Counted from the stretch's first letter, positions 43,121 through 52,689 are shown. The stretch: DNA of 64,000 nucleotides from Dyadobacter sp. CECT 9275 (GCF_907164905.1 NZ_CAJRAF010000002.1:2108001-2172000), one strand, 5' to 3'. The notes: generated by a model from the letters alone, not told the origin. Numbers and translations: made by a program.

Positions 43121-44356
43121 TCAATGAAAGAATAAATAACCGAGCCAGATACCCGCTATAACGCCTACCATGTCTGCAATGAGCCCGGCAACGATGGCAT
43201 ATCTCGTATTTTTAATTCCGACGGAGCCAAAGTACAGTGCAACAATGTATAACGTCGTATCTGCCGATCCCTGGAAAATACAAACCAGCCGACCTACAAA
43301 GGAATCGGGCCCGAATTCCTTCATTGCGTCAATCATCAGGGCGCGTGCACCGCTACCGCTGAGGGGCTTCATCAGTGCCACCGGTAAGGCATCGGTGAAG
43401 TCAGTATTGAGGCCTGTGAATGAGAAAAGGAATTTCAACCCGTCTATCAGGTAATCCATCGCACCACAATTACGAAAAGCGCTGATCGCCACCAATAAAC
43501 CCACCAGATAAGGGATCACGGTAACCGTGGTGGCAAATCCACCTTTGGCACCTTCAATAAAAGCCTCAAAAACATTTACCTTTTTATACAAACCACCGAG
43601 CAAAAATCCGGATACGACCAAAAGTAAGATCGAGTTTCCTGTCAGGATCGATATCGTTTCGATCTGCTCTTTGGGCAGACCGGCCAGGTACCACAATGCC
43701 AGGGCCATCAGACCGGTTACCGAACCCAGTCCGACCAGAACCGTCCGGTTCCAAAGATTGATACGCTGCCAGAAAGCGGTGATGATCAACGCTACAACTG
43801 TGGTGATATACGTTCCTACAACACAGGGTATGAAAACATCAGACGGGCTGGTCGCTCCCAGGATGGCCCGTTGCGCTATAATCGTCAGCGGGATGATCTG
43901 AAGGCCGGAAGTATGCAATACCAAAAACATGATCTGTGCATTGGACGCAGTATCTTTGCTGGGATTGAGATCCTGCAAACTTTGCATAGCTTTCAGCCCA
44001 AAAGGTGTGGCTGCGTTATCCAGCCCCAGCATGTTGGCAGAAAAGTTCATGATCATCTGTCCGTTGGCCGGGTGATCCTTCGGGACTTCCGGAAATAACT
44101 TGTTAAAAAATGGTCCGATCAACCGTGCCAGTACATTAATAAACCCTGCTTTTTCTCCGATATTGAGTATCCCCAAAAAAAATGTCATTACACCGGTAAG
44201 CGGCAGGGCAATGTCCATCACCGCAGTTTCAGACATATCCAGCATACCTTCCACAATGGCTTTAAACGTGGTAACATCTCCGGTAAGGACAAATTTGAGG
44301 GTGGCAACAAGAAAGGCAATTACAAAAAAAGCAACGAAAATATAATTTAATGCCAT
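43121..44356 (-). CDS. SpmA-SpmB-type fused nucleoside-recognition (Gate) membrane protein
   Basis: A 411-residue inner-membrane protein with two related halves, each with a Gate/nucleoside recognition domain. The first half (GVMTFFLGILNIGEKAG, MNFSANMLGLDNAATPFGLKAM) matches SpmA. The second (KGGFATTVTVIPYLVGLLVAI, MKPLSGSGARALMIDA) matches SpmB. In spore formers these are separate proteins; the fused form is widespread in Bacteroidota, which do not sporulate. Transport or sensing of a small solute is likely but unproven. Monocistronic. Confidence 0.85.
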   Translation of the reverse strand: MALNYIFVAFFVIAFLVATLKFVLTGDVTTFKAIVEGMLDMSETAVMDIALPLTGVMTFFLGILNIGEKAGFINVLARLIGPFFNKLFPEVPKDHPANGQMIMNFSANMLGLDNAATPFGLKAMQSLQDLNPSKDTASNAQIMFLVLHTSGLQIIPLTIIAQRAILGATSPSDVFIPCVVGTYITTVVALIITAFWQRINLWNRTVLVGLGSVTGLMALALWYLAGLPKEQIETISILTGNSILLLVVSGFLLGGLYKKVNVFEAFIEGAKGGFATTVTVIPYLVGLLVAISAFRNCGAMDYLIDGLKFLFSFTGLNTDFTDALPVALMKPLSGSGARALMIDAMKEFGPDSFVGRLVCIFQGSADTTLYIVALYFGSVGIKNTRYAIVAGLIADMVGVIAGIWLGYLFFH

Positions 44357-44525
44357 TCGAAAAAGTAGGGTTTAGGGTAAAAATCCGGCATTTTGAAAGA
44401 GTTGTTTAAAGGTAGAAACGCAGATTCAATAAAACCAGTGATTTCTTCTTGCAGAGATAAAGAATGAGGAAAAAACTAAACCTATATTGCAGTTGTAACC
44501 AATGTTAATAAAATCAACAAAATCT

Positions 44526-45002
44526 ATGAAACGCTATGCTCCGGCCATTCTTTGCTTATTGATTTTTGCCTGCAATCAACAAAAGGATACCTCAGGAAAA
44601 GATGCCGCATCACCAGAAATTGCAAATGATACCATACCCGAAATCAGGACGCATATCAAAAAGGAGGCCGTTGCCAGTTATAGCGAAAAGGTTGTTGACA
44701 AGGATAAACTGAACAACTGGAAATTTTCGGTGGATGCCTACGAAACTCCCGAAACGTTTCGTTACCTGTTAAAAATCAGATACAAAGAACTCGACGTAAC
44801 TGATACCCTCACGATTCCCAATTTCGGGATCTATCCGGTTGTTGAATTAAAAAAGGGCCGGGACGACTTATCCTGTATCGTTGGTTTTCAGGATAAAAAG
44901 AAAGAATTTAAAGATTTCAAAATGGTGGAAGTGGTGGATGGCCAACTCAAAATCAGGTCCCTGAAAAGCTACAGACGGGCTTTGTACAGGAAAAAGCAAT
45001 AG
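44526..45002 (+). CDS. Small hypothetical lipoprotein
   Basis: A 158-residue protein I do not recognise. A lipoprotein signal (MKRYAPAILCLLIFAC, Cys16) is followed by a disordered acidic segment and then a beta-rich globular part (WKFSVDAYETPETFRYLLKI, LTIPNFGIYPVVELKKG) ending in a basic tail (YRRALYRKKQ). The ATG at 44526 is preferred over the one at 44502 because it begins the signal. A very strong hairpin follows. Function unknown. Confidence 0.65.
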   Translation: MKRYAPAILCLLIFACNQQKDTSGKDAASPEIANDTIPEIRTHIKKEAVASYSEKVVDKDKLNNWKFSVDAYETPETFRYLLKIRYKELDVTDTLTIPNFGIYPVVELKKGRDDLSCIVGFQDKKKEFKDFKMVEVVDGQLKIRSLKSYRRALYRKKQ

Positions 45003-45015
45003 TCCTGATTTTCAT

Positions 45016-45058
45016 TTTACGGGAAAAGCCAGGAACGAATCCTGGCTTTTCCCGTAAA
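45016..45058. terminator. Very long perfect hairpin between convergent genes
   Basis: A 19-bp perfect stem (45016-45034 with 45040-45058) with a 5-nt loop. It contains AAAAGCCAGGA / TCCTGGCTTTT. No long T-run follows, but its position between two convergent genes suggests a bidirectional terminator. Confidence 0.75.
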
Positions 45059-45100
45059 CCCGTAAAATAGTATCTGAAGCTACCTCCGGTAATTTCCTGT

Positions 45101-46039
45101 CTATGCTTTAAAAATAGCATCCATTTTTTCACGGATGGTGAGTAACCTGGTTCGGTCCCCACCGGATACCTCCGCTGATGCCCAACCCGAATATCCTACT
45201 TTTTTAAGCGCTTTATTTACTTCCGGCCAGTTGCAGTCTCCGTCAAAGAACTCGACATCAAAACCTTTCCAAAGGCCCAGTTCATTTTGTTTCTTAAAAC
45301 TGAACTCTTTCAGATCAAGCTTAAGAATACGTTTGTCTAACGCTTCGATCCACGAAACCGGCCAGCTGTAACGAAGGACGTTGCCCACGTCAAAGTACCA
45401 GCCCACCATCGGGTGCTTAAACTCGTCCACATAACGGGCCGCTTCTATCGGGCTAAGCAGAAACTGGTTCCAAACGTTCTCGAAAGCAATTTTTACACCG
45501 GTTTCCTCCGCTACGGGTAGTACTTTACGGATTTCAGCCTGCGAACGTTCATACGCTTCCTCATAGGTAACATTTGCGTTAACCACACCGGGAACCACCA
45601 GAACCGTTGTTCCGCCATATTTTTTTGTATCTCGCAGCGCCTTTTCAATAGACTTGGTGCATTCCGCTCTTTTCGCAGGATCAGGATCAGACAAAGGCAG
45701 TTTCCAGTGGTACGAATTGACCGTGCCCGGGATAAGTAAACCTGTTTTGTCCCTTGCCGCCAGAACTTCTTTCATATCCAGGTCATTGGGAGAATCCAGC
45801 TCCACGCCGTCATATCCCAAATCCTTGAGTAGCTTGAACTTGTCCATTACAGACAGGTTCTCTTTCACCATTCCCCATTTAAGGCTTTTGCGGATCATCG
45901 GCTGGGCTGCCGTTATTCCCTCTGTTACCGAAGAATTAACAACCGAAACAGCAGGCGCAGCAGATGCGACAGAAGACGTCAGCGCAGCCGTTCCGGTTGC
46001 CGCCAACGCTCCTTTGATAAGAAAATCTCTTCTTTGCAT
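45101..46039 (-). CDS. Exported sugar phosphate isomerase/epimerase-like TIM-barrel protein
   Basis: A 312-residue AP-endonuclease-2/xylose-isomerase-like TIM barrel. The N-terminus is Tat-like (MQRRDFLIKGALAATGTAA). The barrel has LGYDGVELDSPND, KIAFENVWNQFL (metal Glu), GWYFDVGNVL (metal Asp) and LKLDLKEFSF. It begins 6 nt after the Gfo/Idh/MocA gene, and such pairs usually act together on unusual sugars (keto-sugars, epimerisation) in the periplasm. Substrate unknown. Confidence 0.88.
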   Translation of the reverse strand: MQRRDFLIKGALAATGTAALTSSVASAAPAVSVVNSSVTEGITAAQPMIRKSLKWGMVKENLSVMDKFKLLKDLGYDGVELDSPNDLDMKEVLAARDKTGLLIPGTVNSYHWKLPLSDPDPAKRAECTKSIEKALRDTKKYGGTTVLVVPGVVNANVTYEEAYERSQAEIRKVLPVAEETGVKIAFENVWNQFLLSPIEAARYVDEFKHPMVGWYFDVGNVLRYSWPVSWIEALDKRILKLDLKEFSFKKQNELGLWKGFDVEFFDGDCNWPEVNKALKKVGYSGWASAEVSGGDRTRLLTIREKMDAIFKA

Positions 46040-46045
46040 ACCTGA

Positions 46046-47335
46046 TCAGGAGAATGCAGTGATACCAGGCTTCGCTACTTCAACCACCGGTGGTACCATC
46101 TGGAAGCTGTATGTATCAGGCCCCAGTTTTTCCGTTGAGTTAAGTGCTTGTTCCCAGGTAATTCTCTTTCCGGTATAGGCCGCCATTCTTCCCATGATGG
46201 CCAGCAATGTGCTTTGAGCCATAAACTCTCCATCGTTGATCAGCTTACCGCTACGGATGGAGGCAAAAAGTTCGTTATGTTCCGTCTGGTACATATCATT
46301 TTGAGCACCTTCGTATTTCCATGGATTCTGTCCATATATCTCATGCACATTCCGTGCGCAGTTTACCATAGCACGCCCTTTGGTACCGATGGTCTCTACA
46401 AGATAGCTGTTTTCACAGTTAGCCTGCTGGCGGGAATGGTGGAAACCTTTCACGCCGTTTTCGTATTCATAAGTTACTGCAAAGTGGTCGAAGATATTCC
46501 CGAACAGTGAATCTGTACGAACCTGACGGCCACCTGTTCCTACTGCTGACAAAGGAAGCTTACCTCCCATGGCCCACGACATCATGTCGATACTGTGAAC
46601 AGCCTGTTCAACAATATGATCTCCTGCAAGCCAGGTATAGTAGGTCCAGTTGCGTAAAACATATTCGGCATCTGTCCAACCTGGCTGCCTTGGGAACGAC
46701 CACAGCGTTCCGGTGTCATAAGTATTGTAAATGGCTGAGATATCACCTACAGCGCCATCCAGTATTCTTGAAAAACTTGCACGCTTTGGCTCATGATACC
46801 TCCAGCAGAAGCCCGACATCAACGATACATTTTTTTGCTTGGCCAGCTTGGCTGCATCCAGTACTTTGCGGACACCGGGCGCATCCACCGCAACCGGTTT
46901 TTCACAAAACACGTGTTTTCCTGCATTGATCGCGGCCGTAAGGTGTTCTGGACGGAAATGAGGAGGCGTGGCCAAAAGCACAACATCTACACCCGAGTCA
47001 ATAACTTTTTTGAAAGCGTCGAAACCTATAAACTTATGTCCTTCATCAACCTGCACCTTCGCTCCGTGAACTTTTGTAAGGTTTTCCAGAGATGAGTCCA
47101 TTTTATCCTTGAAGATATCTCCCATCGCATGGAGTACCACGTTAGGATCTGCCTTGAGTGCCTGATTGGCAGCTCCCGAACCACGACCGCCGCAACCGAT
47201 CAAACCAATTTTTAATGTGTCGCTGTTAACACCGGCAAACGCACGGTTTGGATTAAGAATGGCTATTGTTGGAAGCGCACTACTTGCCACTGCCATACCC
47301 GCCATCTTTAAAACATCTCTGCGAGAAGTATTCAT
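46046..47335 (-). CDS. Gfo/Idh/MocA-family oxidoreductase, exported
   Basis: A 429-residue NAD(P)-binding oxidoreductase with a Tat signal (NTSRRDVLKMAGMAVASSALP). The Rossmann fold reads KIGLIGCGGRGSGAANQALK, and the family EKP motif is in HVFCEKPVAVD. HIVEQAVHSIDMMSW carries the catalytic-region His. Exported members bind their cofactor before Tat export and act on glycosides through transient oxidation, as in GH109 or 3-keto-glycoside pathways. It is first in an operon with the TIM-barrel epimerase, 6 nt apart. Confidence 0.9.
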   Translation of the reverse strand: MNTSRRDVLKMAGMAVASSALPTIAILNPNRAFAGVNSDTLKIGLIGCGGRGSGAANQALKADPNVVLHAMGDIFKDKMDSSLENLTKVHGAKVQVDEGHKFIGFDAFKKVIDSGVDVVLLATPPHFRPEHLTAAINAGKHVFCEKPVAVDAPGVRKVLDAAKLAKQKNVSLMSGFCWRYHEPKRASFSRILDGAVGDISAIYNTYDTGTLWSFPRQPGWTDAEYVLRNWTYYTWLAGDHIVEQAVHSIDMMSWAMGGKLPLSAVGTGGRQVRTDSLFGNIFDHFAVTYEYENGVKGFHHSRQQANCENSYLVETIGTKGRAMVNCARNVHEIYGQNPWKYEGAQNDMYQTEHNELFASIRSGKLINDGEFMAQSTLLAIMGRMAAYTGKRITWEQALNSTEKLGPDTYSFQMVPPVVEVAKPGITAFS

Positions 47336-47376
47336 TTGAAACTAAGGATTAGGTGGAATTGGATTACAAAACATGT

Positions 47377-47410
47377 ATATCGCTTCAGCCAGTAATGCCC
47401 GAAGCGATAT
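47377..47410 (-). promoter_or_regulatory. Inverted repeat in the leader of the oxidoreductase operon
   Basis: A perfect 10-bp repeat ATATCGCTTC / GAAGCGATAT with a 14-nt spacer lies 42-75 nt before the ATG at 47335. A weak -7-like TATCTTTA (47421-47428) precedes it, so it could be an operator or a leader stem-loop. Confidence 0.4.
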
Positions 47411-47554
47411 TACGAAGCAATAAAGATAAAAAAATATATTGGATGTTTTTTCAGAAATAACAAAAAATACATGTGGTGTGCTCGTTACCGCATGCATTTT
47501 TGCAAGTGAAAGTGGGTTTTATCCCTTTTTTATACTTCCAGTATCTGTTGCAAA

Positions 47555-49081
47555 TCAGTCCCATTCTACTTCTATCACGTATTCCCTGAGATCTATCGTC
47601 GTGAATTTTTCTCCGTTCTGACGTTTCAGTGACACCTTCCCGTTCTGCACTTTGGCAACCTGCTGAGAAATAACATCCTTGGAACTCTTCTTACGGTAAA
47701 TGGCAACCAGTTGCTCTTCACTGGTAACGTCCACATCAAAATTCCGGCCTTTGGCTGTTACCAGTTTCGAATTACTCGGCAGATAGGGAGCCCGTGCGAG
47801 AGCAAGGGCCCGGGAAGCCAGCGGTACGCCATAGCCCACGAAGTTATTCCCGTAAGGATACAGGTGTGCCGACTTTTCTATAAGTCCTATCAGCTCTTTA
47901 TTCGTCAGTTTGGGGTTAACCTGTAACAGACAGGCGGCAAACCCCGTAATAACAGGGGCCGACAAGGAAGTACCGTACAAAGAAAAACAGGAGACATTGG
48001 GCTTTACATAAGGCAGGAACTCCGGCCCGATGCTGCTGTATCCTATCCTGTTCCATAATTTTCCATTGGTTGCACCAATAGAAAGTACACCTTTGGCGTC
48101 AGCCGGAGCAGATACAATACCCCAGCTTTTATCGTCGCCTTCATTACCTGCCGAGACAATAAGTGTGATACCTTTTCTGTCTGAAGCGATCTGTGCAGCC
48201 TTTGAAATTGCGCTCGTTTTTCCATCCATCTGGGAAGGCACATAATTTTCACTCGGGTCGGAAAAGCCCTTGGCATAACCCAGCGAAGTATTGATCAAAC
48301 GGACGCCAAGACTATCCATCCACTCCATTGCTGCGATCCAGTTATCTTCTTCTCCGCGATATTCCCGCATGGAATAATCCGTACGGGCCAGATAAAATTT
48401 AGCGTTTGTAGCAACGCCATACTGCATTTGGTCTTTGTAATCTATCCCCGAAATAGCGGCCAGTACCTCCGTCCCGTGCATGTCGGAAAACGATTCAGCA
48501 GTACTGAAAAGCAAATCCCCAGGGCGACCTCTTTTCACATAGTCTCTGATCCCGAGTATCCTGTTATTACTAAAAATATGATGAAGAGAAAAAGACGAAT
48601 CAGCACCGTAAAAGCCTGCGTCAATTACTCCAATGGTCACGCCCTTGGCTGTGATATCATTTTTCAGGAAAGCTTCGGCCTGCACCTGCGACATTACCGG
48701 GGCCATCTGTGCTTTTTCAACCGGACGCGTTTGTGCAATGTAAAAACCCGGATCAATGGGAACGATATGGCTCACAAAATCAAGCTGCTGCAGACGCTCC
48801 GCCTGCTCTCCGCTCAGGTTTGCCGAAACAGCATTCAGCCATTTGGAACGATTGATGATATTGACATGATTTTGTTTCAGTACTGCTTCGTATGCAGCGC
48901 TCACCGGCAGGTCCGTATCGTCGTAAGGAAGAAGTCCCAGCTTCTGACGATTTTCCAAGGTCAAAGAAGATACTGCGGGCGCCGATTTCAAATCCTTGTT
49001 TTTCAGATAAATCCAGTATTTGGGATGTGCTGATAAAAACAGCGGAATAAAAAAGAATAGCAGCAGAAATAGTCTTTTCAT
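47555..49081 (-). CDS. Subtilisin-like (S8) serine protease
   Basis: A 508-residue exported protease with signal peptide (MKRLFLLLFFFIPLFLSA). After a prodomain-like region the catalytic triad is complete: Asp154 in TIGVIDAGF, His202 in SDMHGTEV and Ser372 in YGTSLSAPV. VSAGNEGDD is the oxyanion Asn region. About 90 C-terminal residues form a beta domain, without an obvious type IX secretion tail. It probably degrades proteins in the periplasm or at the surface. A single gene. Confidence 0.93.
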   Translation of the reverse strand: MKRLFLLLFFFIPLFLSAHPKYWIYLKNKDLKSAPAVSSLTLENRQKLGLLPYDDTDLPVSAAYEAVLKQNHVNIINRSKWLNAVSANLSGEQAERLQQLDFVSHIVPIDPGFYIAQTRPVEKAQMAPVMSQVQAEAFLKNDITAKGVTIGVIDAGFYGADSSFSLHHIFSNNRILGIRDYVKRGRPGDLLFSTAESFSDMHGTEVLAAISGIDYKDQMQYGVATNAKFYLARTDYSMREYRGEEDNWIAAMEWMDSLGVRLINTSLGYAKGFSDPSENYVPSQMDGKTSAISKAAQIASDRKGITLIVSAGNEGDDKSWGIVSAPADAKGVLSIGATNGKLWNRIGYSSIGPEFLPYVKPNVSCFSLYGTSLSAPVITGFAACLLQVNPKLTNKELIGLIEKSAHLYPYGNNFVGYGVPLASRALALARAPYLPSNSKLVTAKGRNFDVDVTSEEQLVAIYRKKSSKDVISQQVAKVQNGKVSLKRQNGEKFTTIDLREYVIEVEWD

Positions 49082-49207
49082 GAATAACCGGTCAGTTAGG
49101 GATTATGGTATAGATAGCTTGCTGATGGATTCACTCTAAATGACAGTGCCCGCCGGGCAGTACACTATTCTTTTGTTACATTCATCATCAATTATGCAAG
49201 ATAAACG

Positions 49208-49215
49208 TAATTTTG
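49208..49215 (+). promoter_or_regulatory. -7 element before the aminopeptidase P gene
   Basis: TAATTTTG, an exact TAnnTTTG match. The TTG at 49213 that would extend the reading frame is part of this box, which supports the ATG at 49249. Confidence 0.5.
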
Positions 49216-49248
49216 CAGATTAAATTACAGTTACAAAATTTTCCGGTT

Positions 49249-50538
49249 ATGCGTTATTCCCCTATTGACCCATCGCTTTTCATTGGAAACCGCCGGCGCC
49301 TTGCCGAACTTCTCAAGCCGAAATCCATGGTGGTACTGAATGCCAATGATATACTGCCCACCAATGCAGACGGCACGCTGGCTTTCAAACAAAATACCGA
49401 TCTGTTCTATCTTACAGGGGTTGACCAGGAAGAAACCATACTGGTGCTTTCGCCGCAACATCCCGACGAAAAACTGCGCGAGGTACTTTTTGTGCGGGAA
49501 ACCAATGAAACCATCGCCATTTGGGAGGGAGAAAAACTCAGTAAGAAACAGGCCCGGGAAGTAACCGGAATTGAGACGGTTTTCTGGACACATCAATTCG
49601 AAAATGTTTTCAGGAATATCGTTTTTGAAGCTGAAACAGTATATCTCAACACCAACGAACATACCCGTAACGACTCACTCACCCAAACCAGGGAGGCACG
49701 GTTTGTCAGAGATTTCAAAGAAAAATATCCGCTGCATCGGCTGGACCGGCTCGCTCCGCTCATGCATTCCCTGCGGGCCATTAAGCAGCCTTTGGAAGTA
49801 ATACTTATGCAGAAAGCCTGTGATATTACTAAACTAGGCTTCGACAGACTGCTGAAATTTGTAAAACCGGGAGTGCAGGAATATGAGATTGAGGCAGAGC
49901 TGCTGCACGAATTTATCCGGAACCGGTCAAAAGGCTTTGCCTATCAGCCAATCATCGCTTCGGGTGCGAATGCCTGCGTACTTCATTACATTCAGAATGA
50001 CAAGCCCTGTCGGGATGGCGATATCCTTTTGCTGGACGTAGCAGCAGAATATGCCAATTACAATTCGGACCTTACCCGTAGTATACCGGTAAACGGCCGT
50101 TTCACAAAAAGGCAGCGCGATGTTTACGATGCTGTCCTGAATGTTTTCAAAGCGGCGAAAGGAATGCTGGTAACCGGCAATCTGTGGGACGAATACCACA
50201 GGGAAGTTGGGAAAATAATGGAAAGTGAGTTGCTTGGCCTGGGCCTCATCAGCAAAACGGACATTGAAAAGCAGGATCCGGAATGGCCCGCTTATCGCAA
50301 GTATTTTCCTCACGGTACCTCTCATTTTTTAGGATTGGACGTCCACGATGTGGGCAATAAGTACAGGCGTTTTGAGCCAGGAATGGTATTTACCTGTGAA
50401 CCGGGAATTTATATCCGGGAGGAAGGACTGGGAATAAGACTGGAAAATAATATTCTGATCACGCAGGAAGGCAATATTGACCTGATGGGGCACATCCCCA
50501 TTGAAGCGGAGGAAATTGAGGAAATCATGAACAGTTAA
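49249..50538 (+). CDS. Xaa-Pro aminopeptidase (M24B)
   Basis: A 429-residue aminopeptidase P. The creatinase-like N-terminal domain (FIGNRRRLAELLKPKSMVVL) is followed by the pita-bread fold. Metal ligands are seen in LLLDVAAEYANYNSDLTRS (two Asp), GTSHFLGLDVHDVG (His), CEPGIYIREEG (Glu) and LGIRLENNILIT (Glu). It removes the N-terminal residue before proline and is cytoplasmic. Start chosen at ATG 49249 because the longer frame begins inside the promoter box. Confidence 0.93.
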   Translation: MRYSPIDPSLFIGNRRRLAELLKPKSMVVLNANDILPTNADGTLAFKQNTDLFYLTGVDQEETILVLSPQHPDEKLREVLFVRETNETIAIWEGEKLSKKQAREVTGIETVFWTHQFENVFRNIVFEAETVYLNTNEHTRNDSLTQTREARFVRDFKEKYPLHRLDRLAPLMHSLRAIKQPLEVILMQKACDITKLGFDRLLKFVKPGVQEYEIEAELLHEFIRNRSKGFAYQPIIASGANACVLHYIQNDKPCRDGDILLLDVAAEYANYNSDLTRSIPVNGRFTKRQRDVYDAVLNVFKAAKGMLVTGNLWDEYHREVGKIMESELLGLGLISKTDIEKQDPEWPAYRKYFPHGTSHFLGLDVHDVGNKYRRFEPGMVFTCEPGIYIREEGLGIRLENNILITQEGNIDLMGHIPIEAEEIEEIMNS

Positions 50539-50609
50539 TATGCATTCTTCGGATTTTTAGCTAATTCGGTTAACGATTATTTTAGGACCCAATAACACAC
50601 TTGTATAAA

Positions 50610-50996
50610 ATGAAAAGTATAACAGAAGCAAAACGGTATCTTGATAAAGCAAAAGAAATCCTTACGGAAAAAGCATTAAAAGAGGATGGATACTACCAGG
50701 ACTCCAAATATGTAAAGATGGCTGGCCATACTGCGTACGCCGGAGTTCTGCTTGCACTGGATGCTTTTCTAGGCAAAAAGAGTAAAGGACGTAAAGATGT
50801 GGACTGGTACATACAGCATCTTGCCAAAACAGATAAGAAAATCCTTAACGCCTTCCTGACCGCCTATCAGGTACTCCATCTCGACATGGCCTACGACGGA
50901 GCAAAAAGCGCGAAACTCGCTGCAACAGGATTAGAGGAAGCGGAAAAGATCATCGACTGGCTCCAAAAGCGAAGCGTAGTAACAGCGGGATCATAA
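50610..50996 (+). CDS. DUF5618 family protein
   Basis: A 128-residue helical cytoplasmic protein resembling DUF5618: ITEAKRYLDKAKEILTEKAL, AGHTAYAGVLLALDAFLGKK, and DKKILNAFLTAYQVLHLDMA. Its shape resembles HEPN/helical-bundle proteins, but no catalytic motif is visible. Common in Bacteroidota; function unknown. Start at ATG 50610; a TTG 9 nt upstream also opens the frame. Lies 13 nt before the MgtC-like gene. Confidence 0.75.
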   Translation: MKSITEAKRYLDKAKEILTEKALKEDGYYQDSKYVKMAGHTAYAGVLLALDAFLGKKSKGRKDVDWYIQHLAKTDKKILNAFLTAYQVLHLDMAYDGAKSAKLAATGLEEAEKIIDWLQKRSVVTAGS

Positions 50997-51009
50997 ACCT
51001 ATTGATTAC

Positions 51010-51639
51010 ATGAATTTTTTACCTGACGACGTCTATAAATTGCTACTGTCCTTTTTCCTGGGCATGATCATCGGCTTGGAAAGGGAATACCGCAGCAAGT
51101 CGGCGGGGCTGAGAACCATGATCCTCATTGCCGTAGGATCAACACTTTTTACCATTATCTCCATCAAGATAAGTTCTGACGCGGGACGGATAGCGGCCAA
51201 CATCGTAACAGGTATCGGGTTCATAGGTGCAGGAATTATTTTCAGAGAAAATAGCCGGGTCGTTGGCATCACGACTGCTGCCATTGTGTGGGTAACCGCA
51301 GCACTGGGTATGGGAATAGGGGCTGGATTTTATGTACTTTCCATTGCCTGTTTTGTGATATCAGGTATGTCTCTGGTGATCCTGTCTCCGGTACAAAACT
51401 GGGTACGAAAACAAAGTCAGATCAGAAATTACCGACTGATGTGCATTTATGAGAAAAAGACGTTAAAAAAATATGAAGAACAGTTCAGAGAATATGACCT
51501 TAAAATCCTGAGAGCCGAACAAAACCGGTCGGGAAGCCATATAACCGGGACCTGGATCCTGCAGGGAACCGAAAAAGCACACGAGGAGTTAACCAAACGG
51601 TTACTTAACGATTCAGAGATTCTGGAATTTGATTTTTAA
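51010..51639 (+). CDS. MgtC/SapB-family membrane protein
   Basis: A 209-residue protein with four N-terminal membrane helices and a C-terminal cytoplasmic domain. The MgtC signature is clear: GMIIGLEREYRSKSAGLRTM, VGSTLFTIIS, NIVTGIGFIGAGIIFRE, and TTAAIVWVTAALGMGIGAG. The C-terminal part resembles an ACT-like domain. MgtC proteins help survival at low magnesium by affecting ATP synthase in some pathogens; the role here is unknown. It follows DUF5618 by 13 nt. Confidence 0.9.
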   Translation: MNFLPDDVYKLLLSFFLGMIIGLEREYRSKSAGLRTMILIAVGSTLFTIISIKISSDAGRIAANIVTGIGFIGAGIIFRENSRVVGITTAAIVWVTAALGMGIGAGFYVLSIACFVISGMSLVILSPVQNWVRKQSQIRNYRLMCIYEKKTLKKYEEQFREYDLKILRAEQNRSGSHITGTWILQGTEKAHEELTKRLLNDSEILEFDF

Positions 51640-51822
51640 CCTTTGAATCAATTCAATGAAAACTGTCCGAACGGCAACTTCATTTGCCTGTAATGCGTTA
51701 TAAATTTGTTGCAAAATGCTTTTGAAATAAACAATGCGCAGAATCAGTATTTTGTATAACCCATTACAAGTTTATTTACAAAAGGGAAATATCACTTTTG
51801 TAAATTAAAAGTAAAACCCACT

Positions 51823-52689
51823 ATGTCTAGTACTATTCCGAAGCTGCTATGGGAGCTTATTGAAAAAAATACAACACCGCAGGAAGCGGACTGGCTGAAA
51901 GAAAAGGGGTCCGCCGGAGCCATGGAACTAATGACCGCCTTTGTTGCCGCACCACGGTTTCTAGCCAAAAAATCAATTTATACGGACCTATCCGACCACT
52001 CGGAAATACCCGGATTCAGCGTGCACTGCTGGACGCTGGTGCGACTTGCACGTGTGTGGCTGCTGACCCAACTGGATGACTCGGATCAGAACGCATATAT
52101 CCACAACATAGAAACGCTCTTTGATACCGCTGAAATGAATGAACTGGTGGCCTTGTATTCAGCGCTGCCGGTACTATCTTTTCCAGAAAAATGGCTTTTC
52201 AGAGCAACAGATGCCGTACGCTCCAATATGGGACTGGTTTTCGATGCTATTGCGCTTCATAACCCCTACCCCGAGAAGTACTTTACTGAACTTGCATGGA
52301 ACCAGCTGGTACTCAAAACGATCTTCAATGACAAGCCTATCCACTACATCGTTGGATTAAAAAACAGGGAAAATCCTGCGCTGGCCTATACGCTGTCGGA
52401 CTTTGCTCATGAACGCTGGGCAGCGGGACGATCCGTTGCACCAGAAGTATGGAGGTTGGTAAGCAGCTATATGAACGAAGACCTGGTATCCGATATGCGC
52501 CGACTGTTTCAGTCGGATCAACCGTCCAATCAGAAAGCCGCTGCACTGGCATGCCATGAATCCGGATATGTTTCTGCTTTGCATCTGCTGGCAGAATACC
52601 CCGAATTTGAACAATTAATAGCGTCCGGAGAATTAACCTGGGCCAATCTAGAAATCACTGACCTGAATACCTATGTGCCTCAACCATAA
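51823..52689 (+). CDS. eboA: EboA-like protein, first gene of the ebo cluster
   Basis: A 288-residue cytoplasmic helical protein with no enzyme motif. Position and sequence (LWELIEKNTTPQEADWLKEK, GFSVHCWTLVRLARVWLLTQ, FRATDAVRSNMGLVFDAIAL, YNQ-like AWNQLVLKTIFNDKP) fit EboA domain proteins, which look like HEAT-type helical repeats and open ebo operons. Its role is unknown; it may be a scaffold. The TatD-like gene start overlaps its last 17 nt. A -7-like box CACTTTTG (51792-51799, one mismatch) lies upstream. Confidence 0.85.
   Translation: MSSTIPKLLWELIEKNTTPQEADWLKEKGSAGAMELMTAFVAAPRFLAKKSIYTDLSDHSEIPGFSVHCWTLVRLARVWLLTQLDDSDQNAYIHNIETLFDTAEMNELVALYSALPVLSFPEKWLFRATDAVRSNMGLVFDAIALHNPYPEKYFTELAWNQLVLKTIFNDKPIHYIVGLKNRENPALAYTLSDFAHERWAAGRSVAPEVWRLVSSYMNEDLVSDMRRLFQSDQPSNQKAAALACHESGYVSALHLLAEYPEFEQLIASGELTWANLEITDLNTYVPQP

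Noticed and set aside
48428..49033. Open frame of 201 codons on the plus strand
   Set aside because: Antisense to the subtilase gene, no start signal or motif.
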